Source of the DNA: Rubrobacter sp.
GTDB taxonomy: Bacteria > Actinomycetota > Rubrobacteria > Rubrobacterales > Rubrobacteraceae
Direction: 5' to 3'
Assembly: GCA_020253895.1 (NCBI GenBank)
Contig: JADDKG010000128.1
Coordinates: 1 to 7,792, forward strand
Length of the DNA stretch: 7,792 nt
Shown here: one piece after another, positions 1-5,455 of the stretch
Numbering within the stretch: the stretch's first letter is position 1
How the letters are laid out: each line of letters begins with the position of its first letter
Notes under the pieces: model-generated
Database searches by the model: none
Seen by the model: the letters and a program-made list of their open reading frames with translations, nothing else
What the model was told of the DNA's origin: nothing
Translations under genes and position numbers: made by a program

Positions 1-350
1 AGCTCACCTCCTACACCTTCCCCCCGGAGACGCTGCCGGGGAGCTTCGTCAGCGTGTCGTTCGAGGTGAGAAACGTCTCCGAGAGGCCCGTCACCCTCAC
101 CGAGGAGTTCGTACGGCTGGTGGACGGCCAGGGGTGGGAGTACCTCCCCAGCCCGGAGTTCAACGCCCAGTTCGTCCCGCCGGAGAAGAACGTGCTCTTC
201 AACGAGCACGGCCTCATCCCGCCGGGGAAGAGCGGGGAGGGCCGGGTGAACTTCGAGGTGGCTTCGGACGCCTCCCGGTTCTGGCTCGGGATCACGGCGC
301 CCGGGGCCGGGGAGCGGTACGTGCGGCTCTCCCCGGAGGCCTCCTCCTAG
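1..350 (+). CDS. DUF4352-like domain protein, 5'-truncated
   Basis: This is the C-terminal part of a gene whose start lies left of the window. The frame is open from base 3 and ends at TAG 348-350, giving about 115 residues. The pattern is a beta-sandwich typical of DUF4352-type extracytoplasmic domains: a strand with FEVRNVSERPVTL, then a 'VDGQGWEY' segment (compare 'l.D..G..Y' in that family), then 'IPPGKSGEGRVNFEV', matching the family's 'lnPG.s..g.v.Fev' strand pair, and a last strand 'FWLGI'. Such domains are usually found on lipoproteins or secreted proteins, but the signal peptide, if any, is outside the window. A GTG at 54 could be called as a start by software, but it falls inside the first conserved strand, so I treat the gene as truncated. 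No specific function can be given. The stop codon overlaps that of the convergent CAP gene. Confidence 0.72.
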   Translation, partial: LTSYTFPPETLPGSFVSVSFEVRNVSERPVTLTEEFVRLVDGQGWEYLPSPEFNAQFVPPEKNVLFNEHGLIPPGKSGEGRVNFEVASDASRFWLGITAPGAGERYVRLSPEASS

Positions 351-871
351 CGGCTCCCGAAGTCCGCGGTGTACATCGTGTAGTTCCGGTAGCCCCTGTA
401 GTTCCCGGTGTAGGTGCCTACTCCGATCTCCCTGAACCGGCGGTCGAGGATGTTCTTCCGGTGCGGGCGGCTGTTCATCCAGCGCCTGAAGATCACGCCG
501 GGGGCCCCGTAGGAGCCCGACCCTCCGGCGATGTTCTCGCCGTAGACCCGCCAGTCGTAGCCGTAGCGCTTCAGGCGGGCGCCCGCGTTGCCGTGGGCGA
601 AGTAGTCGCGCCGGATCATGTCCTTCGAGTGGGCGCGGGCGGCCCTCTGGAGGGCCGGGTGGACGCAGAAGGGGCGCAGGCCGCGCTCCCGGCGGGCCCT
701 GTTGTGCAGCTGGAAGCTGCGCTTCTCCTTGGCGTTCAGGAAGATCTTGCCGCCCCCGCAGCGGGCGACGTAGCCGCCGGAGGCGGCGGTTGCGGGCTCG
801 GCCCGCAGCGCGAGCGCCCCCGCGGACGCGGCCAGAAGCAGCGCCGCGAGGACAAGGGTCAGGCGTTTCAC
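347..871 (-). CDS. Secreted CAP/SCP-family protein
   Basis: The product has 174 residues. Residues 1-30 form a signal peptide: KR, then a hydrophobic Leu/Ala core, then an AxA-like site near 'ATAA', so the protein is exported. Residues 52-172 form a CAP (SCP/PR-1, bacterial YkwD-like) domain: 'LHNRARRERGL' helix, 'YFAHG' with His93, 'GENIAGG' with Glu111, 'RPHRKNIL' with His137, 'REIGVG' with Glu148 and a final 'YTADFG' strand. These His and Glu residues are the classical CAP cavity tetrad, so the fold is intact. Cys39 and Cys69 could form a disulfide. The start is GTG at 869-871, supported by an AGGAGG ribosome binding site at 881-886, nine bases upstream. Bacterial CAP proteins are cell-surface or secreted with mostly unknown biochemistry. 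The length is normal for a single-domain member. Confidence 0.9.
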   Translation of the reverse strand: MKRLTLVLAALLLAASAGALALRAEPATAASGGYVARCGGGKIFLNAKEKRSFQLHNRARRERGLRPFCVHPALQRAARAHSKDMIRRDYFAHGNAGARLKRYGYDWRVYGENIAGGSGSYGAPGVIFRRWMNSRPHRKNILDRRFREIGVGTYTGNYRGYRNYTMYTADFGSR

Positions 872-880
872 GGGTGTCCC

Positions 881-886
881 CCTCCT
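881..886 (-). promoter_or_regulatory. Ribosome binding site of the CAP gene
   Basis: A perfect AGGAGG on the minus strand lies nine bases before the GTG at 871. It fixes this GTG as the start, ahead of the signal peptide. Confidence 0.8.
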
Positions 887-908
887 CAGGATTGCCGCGT
901 ACCGCGCA

Positions 909-937
909 TGTATACCGCACCGGCGGCTGCGGGTCCA
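909..937 (-). promoter_or_regulatory. Candidate sigma-70-type promoter of the CAP gene
   Basis: On the minus strand there is a -35 box TGGACC at 937-932 (4 of 6 to TTGACA), a 17-base spacer, and a -10 box TATACA at 914-909 (5 of 6 to TATAAT). Transcription would start near 902, giving a leader of about 30 bases that includes the AGGAGG at 886-881. It is the only candidate here with good boxes, spacing and leader together. Confidence 0.55.
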
Positions 938-943
938 GCCCGG

Positions 944-1684
944 CTACTTGTTTATGGAGCGTATAAAGGTGACGATGAAGACCGCGGAGATCAGCATGAG
1001 GGCTCCGGCGGCGATGAGCCCCAGGGTGACGAAGAGGATGGTCCCCGCGCTCGCGTTACCCCACTCGTTGGTCGCCCAGACAAAGGCGAACAGCGAGACG
1101 AAGAAGGTCAGGAGGATCAGGATCATCCCCCCCGGCAGGTCCCGGATGCGGATGGCGGCCTTCTCGACCAGGTAGGGGAGCCTTCCCCCCGGGTAGCCGG
1201 TGCGGCGTATGGACTCCAGGGCCGCCCGGAACTCCTGCTCCCCGGCGAGGCCGATGATCCGGGAGAGGTAGTAGGCCTCGGAGGGCGGCTTGCCCATCCG
1301 CAGGAGCTCCAGGTAGTTGCGCCGGTAGAGGTCCACCGCCCCCGAGTGGGGCGCGGCGAGTTGCTTGAGGAAGGCATGGGTGTCGAGGCGGGCGGCGTAC
1401 CTGCGCGCCTCCTCCTGCACCGCGCGGGCCCTCCTCTCCCCTCCGGCGGCCCTGCCGGCGACCTCGGAGACCTCCAGAAAGAACATCTCCCGCGAGAGCT
1501 CTATGGCGCTCTGCCGTTCGCGGCGCCGGGAGGAGATCTCCGTCCGGATTCCCCGGGCGCGGTACTCCTCCTTGCGCAGCCGGTAGACGTGCTCCTGGTA
1601 GAAGTCCCACTCCTCGGGGGTCTTAGCCTCGTCCCTCAGCCGGTACGCCTCTTCGAGGGTCTCTGGGATCTTACGCTCTTCCAT
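944..1684 (-). CDS. Unrecognised protein with two C-terminal membrane helices
   Basis: The product has 246 residues and I do not recognise the family. Residues 1-105 are strongly charged and helical (many Glu/Arg, for example 'EEAYRLRDEAKTPEEW'), likely a coiled coil or helical bundle. Residues 106-180 are a second helical stretch with 'RRNYLELLRMGKPPSEAYYLS'-like character, possibly amphipathic helices lying on the membrane. Two hydrophobic segments follow at about 186-205 and 214-240, and the protein ends 'RSINK'. The large domain is therefore probably cytoplasmic and tethered at its C-terminus. ATG 1684 is the only plausible start, since the next Met is at residue 67, but no Shine-Dalgarno motif precedes it. 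The CAP gene lies downstream on the same strand, after 72 bases holding its own promoter. Reality as a gene is supported by length, coherent hydrophobicity and a sensible end. Confidence 0.75.
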   Translation of the reverse strand: MEERKIPETLEEAYRLRDEAKTPEEWDFYQEHVYRLRKEEYRARGIRTEISSRRRERQSAIELSREMFFLEVSEVAGRAAGGERRARAVQEEARRYAARLDTHAFLKQLAAPHSGAVDLYRRNYLELLRMGKPPSEAYYLSRIIGLAGEQEFRAALESIRRTGYPGGRLPYLVEKAAIRIRDLPGGMILILLTFFVSLFAFVWATNEWGNASAGTILFVTLGLIAAGALMLISAVFIVTFIRSINK

Positions 1685-1766
1685 GGTTAGAGAGTTTCTT
1701 ACCCCGCGCTCGGGATCCTACGCGCCAAGCCCTTTCTTTTCTGATGATACCACGGTCACAGTTCCT
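1685..1766. other. Intergenic spacer of 82 bases between two minus-strand genes
   Basis: The spacer is visibly more AT-rich than its surroundings. On the minus strand it holds TATCAT (1749-1744) and TAGGAT (1720-1715), either of which could be a -10 box for the 944-1684 gene, but no matching -35 box lies at 16-18 bases. No hairpin followed by a T-run was found, so read-through from the upstream gene is possible. Confidence 0.35.
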
Positions 1767-2258
1767 TTAGCCGCCCTCCCGCGACCCCCGACCCCACAGC
1801 GAGTAGGAGAGCCCGCCGCCGCGCACCCGCACGTCCAGATGCCCTCCCTCGGCGAGCTCCTTGAGGAGCCGTTCGGCCTCCCGGACGGTGAGCGAGGTCT
1901 CCATCGCGGCCTCGACCGGGGTGAGCTCGCCGCGCCGTCTGAGGGCCTCGAGCAGCTCCCGCTCGCCGCTCTCCGCCGCGCGCCCGCCGGAGCGGGCGTC
2001 GGTGAGCCCTGCCACCCCCCGGGCGAAGAGCCCGAGGGCGGGGAAGATCACCCAGCCGAAGACGAAGATGAGCCAGAAGAACTCCGGGTGCAGGGCTAGG
2101 ATGAGGGCCACACCGGCGAGGATGACGCCCCCGACGGTGAGGCCGGTGACCGCCTGCGCCCGGGGGCTCATGCCCTCCAGGTCGAGCCCGAGGAACTCGT
2201 CGCTGCGGGTGGGGTGGGGCGGCGGTCCGGGCCGCGCGGGTTTTCTGCCCTTGGCCAT
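1767..2258 (-). CDS. Small membrane protein with winged-helix-like C-terminal domain
   Basis: The product has 163 residues. Residues 1-35 are a basic, Pro-rich cytoplasmic tail. Two membrane helices span about 36-56 and 60-82, joined by a tight 'HPEF' turn, so both termini face the same side. Residues 98-156 resemble a winged helix-turn-helix: 'ERELLEALRRRGELTPVEAA', then a recognition-helix-like 'TVREAERLLKELAEGGHL', then a two-strand wing 'VRVRGGGLSYSLW'. This architecture, a membrane hairpin plus a wHTH-like tail, recurs in small bacterial membrane proteins of unknown role. The tail may bind DNA or protein. An in-frame ATG at 2279 would add seven residues ('MIYWGRA'), but it overlaps the best -10 box, so I use the ATG at 2258, which has a GGGGGCGAG purine stretch just upstream. 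It is divergent from the M20 dipeptidase gene. Confidence 0.75.
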   Translation of the reverse strand: MAKGRKPARPGPPPHPTRSDEFLGLDLEGMSPRAQAVTGLTVGGVILAGVALILALHPEFFWLIFVFGWVIFPALGLFARGVAGLTDARSGGRAAESGERELLEALRRRGELTPVEAAMETSLTVREAERLLKELAEGGHLDVRVRGGGLSYSLWGRGSREGG

Positions 2259-2269
2259 GGCTCGCCCCC

Positions 2270-2275
2270 AATATA
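2270..2275 (-). promoter_or_regulatory. Candidate -10 box of the 1767-2258 gene
   Basis: TATATT on the minus strand (5 of 6 to TATAAT) would place the transcript start near 2263, only about five bases before the ATG at 2258. The -35 region is weak (TAGCGA at 2299-2294, 18-base spacer, 3 of 6). If real, the mRNA is nearly leaderless and the ATG at 2279 cannot be used. Confidence 0.4.
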
Positions 2276-2378
2276 TCAAGGGAGCGGGGAGCGTCGCTAC
2301 GGGTCGTGGCGGCGCCGGGCAAAAGTGCTAACCTCAGCTGGTGCGGAGCGGAGAAGCGGGAGAAAGGCCCCAGGGAGA

Positions 2379-3731
2379 ATGGAGCTGAGAGAGCGGCTTG
2401 CGGGGATGCGTGAGGAGCTTCTCGAGGAGCTCAAGGAGTTTTTGAGGATGCCCTCGGTCTCGGCCCGGGAGGACGGGGGCGAGGCGTTCCGGGAGTGTGC
2501 GGGGTGGGTGCTGCGGCGGCTCGAGGAGGCCGGGGCCCGGGCCCGACTGATGGAGACGGCGGGGCACCCGGTGGTGTACGCGGAGATCGGGGAGGGAGAG
2601 AGGGGCCTCCTCTCCTACGGGCACTACGACGTCCAGCCGCCGGAGCCTCTGGAGCTCTGGGAGAGCGACCCTTTCGAGCCCACCGTCCGTGACGGGCGGC
2701 TCTACGCCCGCGGGGTGGCGGACGACAAGGGAGATGTGCTGGCCCGGATACAGGCCCTGAGGATCTACCTGCGGGAACGCGGGGAGCTCCCCTTCCGGCT
2801 CCGGTTCCTCATCGAGGGGGAGGAGGAGGTGGGCAGCCCGAACCTGGCCCCCTTCGTCAGGGAGCACGCCGGGTTGCTCTCCGCCGACGCCTGCCTGTGG
2901 GAGGGCTCTATCAAGGACGAGGCCGGTCGACCGGTGATCTTCTGCGGGACCAAGGGGCTGGCCTACGTGGAGCTGCGGGCGAAGGGCCCCTCGCACGACC
3001 TGCACAGCATGTACGGGGGGATAGCCCCGAACCCGGCCTGGAGGCTGGTGCAGGCGCTCAGGACGATCAAGGACGAGCGGGGGGAGATAACCCTCGACGG
3101 CTTTATGGAGCTGGCGGAGCCGCCCTCCCCGGAGGACCTGGAGGCCATCTCCCGCATCCCGTTCGACGATGCGGCCCTGAAGGCATCCTGGGGGGTCGGG
3201 GCGCTGGACCGCAACCTCTCCGGGCGGGAGGCGCTGGAGGAGATGCTCCTGAAGCCGACCGCGAACATCGCGGGGATGTACTCCGGCTACACCGGGCCGG
3301 GGTCGAAGACGATCGTGCCCTCCGAGGCGTTCGTGAAGATGGACTTCCGGCTTGTCGCGGGCCAGAGCCCTTCGCGGGTGGTGGAGCTGCTGCGGGAGCA
3401 CCTGCGGCGCCGCGGCATGGAGGACATCGAGGTGGTGGACCTGCACGGGCTGGAGCCGGCCAAGACCCCGGTGAACGCCCCCATCGTGCGCCTCGCCCGA
3501 AAGACCTGGAGCGACCTCGGGCGGGACGACGCGCTCGTCTACCCCACCATCGGCGGCAGCGGCCCCACCTCCCTCATCGCCACCGAGCTGGGCATCCCCA
3601 CCATCATGGCCGGCAACGTGGCGGACTCGCAGAGCAGGATCCACTCCCCCAACGAGTCGGTGCGCGTGGAGGACTACCTGGAGACGGTGGCCTACTTCGT
3701 GCGCCTCTTCGAGAGGTTCGGAGGCCGGTGA
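2379..3731 (+). CDS. M20-family metallodipeptidase
   Basis: The product has 450 residues, a typical length for M20 dipeptidases of the CNDP/PepV-like branch. These are cytoplasmic di-zinc or di-manganese exopeptidases that hydrolyse dipeptides or remove terminal residues. The whole catalytic set is visible: 'GHYDVQPPEP' with metal ligand His82, 'GVADDKGD' with bridging Asp115, 'EGEEEVGS' with general base Glu149 and metal ligand Glu150, 'LWEG' Glu175 as probable ligand, and 'RIHSPNE' with ligand His422. The lid/dimerisation domain (about 190-310) has 'SHDLHSMYGG', whose His209 reaches into the partner active site in related enzymes. The 'GGSGPTS' loop near 392-398 is also typical. There is no signal peptide. 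The ATG at 2379 gives the usual family N-terminus ('LLEELKEFLRMPSVSA'). The nearest SD-like string AGAAAGG is at 2361-2367; AGGGAG at 2372 is too close to act well. The exact substrate cannot be read from sequence. Confidence 0.93.
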   Translation: MELRERLAGMREELLEELKEFLRMPSVSAREDGGEAFRECAGWVLRRLEEAGARARLMETAGHPVVYAEIGEGERGLLSYGHYDVQPPEPLELWESDPFEPTVRDGRLYARGVADDKGDVLARIQALRIYLRERGELPFRLRFLIEGEEEVGSPNLAPFVREHAGLLSADACLWEGSIKDEAGRPVIFCGTKGLAYVELRAKGPSHDLHSMYGGIAPNPAWRLVQALRTIKDERGEITLDGFMELAEPPSPEDLEAISRIPFDDAALKASWGVGALDRNLSGREALEEMLLKPTANIAGMYSGYTGPGSKTIVPSEAFVKMDFRLVAGQSPSRVVELLREHLRRRGMEDIEVVDLHGLEPAKTPVNAPIVRLARKTWSDLGRDDALVYPTIGGSGPTSLIATELGIPTIMAGNVADSQSRIHSPNESVRVEDYLETVAYFVRLFERFGGR

Positions 3732-4300
3732 GCGACGGCCTGAACCTCCCGGAGCGCGTCCGGAGCAGCCTGGCCCGGGCGGTGGAGGAGCGGGGGGTGC
3801 AGGCGCGGGTGGTCTCGACCCAGAAGCGCGGCTCGATGCGCCCCCCGACCGCACACGTGGTCGTGGCCGCCCCGGCGGAGCGGGTAGAGGCGGTCCGGGG
3901 GCCCGCCCGGGTAGCACGCCGGCTGGAGACCTACAAGACCCCCTACGGCCCCGTCGTCCGCCTGGCGCTCTCTATCTACCCGGAGGGGAAGGAGCCGCTC
4001 TCGGCCGCCACCCTGCTGGACGTGTCCCAGGTCTCGGGAGACGCGGCCCTCGCCGGGCTCGGACGCCAGAACAAAATCCACGTCCACTTCTACCGCGCCG
4101 AGGGCGGGGATCTGCGCTACGCCTTCTCCAAAGAGCTCACCAACGCACGCCAGCAGCGCGAGGAGGCCCGTGAGATCCTACGGATCGCCCGCGAGTCCTT
4201 CCGCGAGACCCCGCAGGAGCGCCGGAGCTTCCGGCGGGCCGTCGCCGCGGCGTCCTCCCGCTTCGAGCTTCCTATACCTCTACCTGAAGAACAGGGATAG
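3728..4300 (+). CDS. Unrecognised 190-residue protein, coupled to the dipeptidase
   Basis: I do not recognise this family. The start is GTG 3728, overlapping the dipeptidase stop by four bases (GTGA), with GGAGG at 3720-3724, so the two are probably translationally coupled. Residues 1-65 look like an alpha/beta unit with a strand 'AHVVVAAPAE'. Residues 66-135 look beta-rich: 'PYGPVVRLALSIYP', then 'KIHVHFYRAEGGDLRYAFS'. Residues 136-180 form a charged helix rich in Arg, Glu and Gln ('NARQQREEAREILRIARESF'), and the tail is 'FELPIPLPEEQG'. There are no membrane segments, no signal peptide and no obvious metal-binding or P-loop motif. It is cytoplasmic. It lies between the dipeptidase and nurA, 33 bases before the latter, so it could belong functionally to either. 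Codon use matches its neighbours (GC at third positions), which supports a real gene. Confidence 0.78.
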   Translation: MSDGLNLPERVRSSLARAVEERGVQARVVSTQKRGSMRPPTAHVVVAAPAERVEAVRGPARVARRLETYKTPYGPVVRLALSIYPEGKEPLSAATLLDVSQVSGDAALAGLGRQNKIHVHFYRAEGGDLRYAFSKELTNARQQREEAREILRIARESFRETPQERRSFRRAVAAASSRFELPIPLPEEQG

Positions 4301-4320
4301 CCTTCTACGCCGGGCCCCCG

Positions 4321-4326
4321 TATACT
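4321..4326 (+). promoter_or_regulatory. Candidate -10 box of nurA, giving a leaderless mRNA
   Basis: TATACT (5 of 6 to TATAAT) ends seven bases before the ATG at 4334, so transcription would begin at or right next to the start codon. The -35 region is poor (TAGCCT at 4298-4303, 3 of 6). A short inverted repeat CTACG (4305-4309) / CGTAG (4327-4331) flanks the box and might be an operator, though five-base arms could be chance. Confidence 0.45.
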
Positions 4327-4333
4327 CGTAGGC

Positions 4334-5449
4334 ATGCTGCCGGGGAGGACGGCCAGGGAGTTCGTGGACCGGATCGGGCAGGCGCTGGAGCGGGCCGGAG
4401 AGCGGGGCGTCCGGCCCGTGGCGGGCGCCGGGCTGGTGGACCTGGAGGCCGAAGGGATCTCGCCCCCGGTCGGGGAGGAGGCGCCGGGCGAGGCGCGGCA
4501 TCTGGAGAGCCCGCCCGGGGTGCGCGACCCCGGCGAGCCGGACGGGCGCTCGCGGCTGCGTTACTTTCTGGACGGGGTCCAGAGCACCCGGGAGATCTGC
4601 CGGATCGGGGCGGCCCCGGTGGTGGCGACCACGGTGGCCGCGGCGATCGCCGAGCGGAGGGGGCGGCGCCTCTCGCGGATGCGCTTCGGCTCCCCCCCGG
4701 AGCTGGTGCGGGCCGTGATCCTGCCCGTCGAGGCCGGCGACCCCAGGGTGGAGATGCTGCGGGATCTGCTGGTAGAGGCCGGCCTGGCGCCCCTCGGTTA
4801 CGAGGAGGCCCCCGGCTCTCCGTGGCACGTGCTCAGCTCCACCGAGCACGTTCCCGCCCCCGACCCCTCCGACTACCCGGGCCTGCGGGCGCTCGCCTTC
4901 GGCCGGGCGCGCACCCTGCGGGAGCGGCTCGAGACCGAGCTCTTGCGGCGGTGGGAGGAAGACGACCGGGTGCTGGACAACGACGACTGGCTGGCGGCCG
5001 ACGGGCAGCTCGGCAGGCCCTCTCCGCGGGCCGTGGGGCTCATAAAAAGCGTGGCCCGGCCCGAGTTCGGGGGAGCGGAGGCCGAGCTCCTGCTCGACCT
5101 GGCACCCGGGATGCGCACCACCAGCTTTATCCCCGGCTGGCAGGTCCGGCGTACCGTCACCGACCAGCGGGCCTCCTGGTACGTGCGGTGCTGGCCGCCG
5201 CAGCCGGGGGCCGGGGCGCTGGGGTCGCTCATGCGGGTCGAGGCCGCCCGCGGCACCGATCCCGGCATGGCCGACGAGATCACGCGCTGGATCCTGGCAG
5301 AGCGGGCGCCGCTGGCCAAGCCCGACCCCAGATGGCCGGCCATGATCTACCCCATCCACCACGTGGAGAAGACCCTCAAACCGGTGGTGCAGGGCTCCGA
5401 GAGGGCCTACCTGCGCCTGCAGCGTCAGCTACGGCGAGACGGGAGGTAA
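4334..5449 (+). CDS. nurA: NurA-type DNA end-processing nuclease
   Basis: The product has 371 residues, in the size range of NurA proteins. NurA is a Mn-dependent 5'-3' exonuclease/endonuclease with an RNase H-like fold that works as a dimer attached to the HerA hexamer in DNA end resection. The motifs appear in NurA order: 'YFLDGVQST' with Asp80 (first metal site), the helix 'RERLETELLRRW' (196-207) with Glu200 or Glu202, 'WLAADGQLG' with Asp223 (second acidic site), 'LMRVEAARG' with Glu303, and near the C-terminus 'YPIHHVEKTLKP' with His342/343. These candidates for the catalytic set are all present. Residues 37-72 are a Gly/Pro/Glu-rich linker. The start is ATG 4334, without a Shine-Dalgarno motif but with a -10 box close upstream. 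Identification rests on motif order plus the adjacent herA. Assignment of individual catalytic residues is inferred. Confidence 0.85.
   Translation: MLPGRTAREFVDRIGQALERAGERGVRPVAGAGLVDLEAEGISPPVGEEAPGEARHLESPPGVRDPGEPDGRSRLRYFLDGVQSTREICRIGAAPVVATTVAAAIAERRGRRLSRMRFGSPPELVRAVILPVEAGDPRVEMLRDLLVEAGLAPLGYEEAPGSPWHVLSSTEHVPAPDPSDYPGLRALAFGRARTLRERLETELLRRWEEDDRVLDNDDWLAADGQLGRPSPRAVGLIKSVARPEFGGAEAELLLDLAPGMRTTSFIPGWQVRRTVTDQRASWYVRCWPPQPGAGALGSLMRVEAARGTDPGMADEITRWILAERAPLAKPDPRWPAMIYPIHHVEKTLKPVVQGSERAYLRLQRQLRRDGR
5442..5446 (+). promoter_or_regulatory. Ribosome binding site of herA
   Basis: GGAGG lies nine bases before the ATG at 5456, within the last codons of nurA. It supports translation of herA from the nurA transcript. 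Confidence 0.65.
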
Positions 5450-5455
5450 GAGAGG

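Noticed and set aside
54..350. Complete gene starting at GTG 54
   Set aside because: The frame is open to the left edge and the preceding residues continue the same domain, so the gene is truncated by the window rather than starting at 54.
134..1690. Plus-strand open frame of 518 codons
   Set aside because: It crosses three genes on both strands and is rich in Ala, Gly, Pro and Arg without structure; the CAP motifs on the other strand explain the region.
1738..1766. ECF-sigma-like promoter (GGAAC at 1765-1761, minus strand)
   Set aside because: A GGAAC -35 motif is present, but no CGTC or GTT -10 element lies at the required 16-18 base spacing.
2334..3917. Minus-strand open frame of 527 codons opposite the dipeptidase
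   Set aside because: It is antisense to an M20 enzyme with a full catalytic set, and its composition (Arg, Pro, Gly, His) is that of a frame shadow.
4301..4332. Intrinsic terminator between the 3728-4300 gene and nurA
   Set aside because: The GC-rich stretch CGGGCCCCCG forms no stable stem-loop with a following T-run, and the only repeat has five-base arms.
4280..5362. Minus-strand open frame of 360 codons opposite nurA
   Set aside because: It is a shadow of nurA with low-complexity composition and no recognisable fold.
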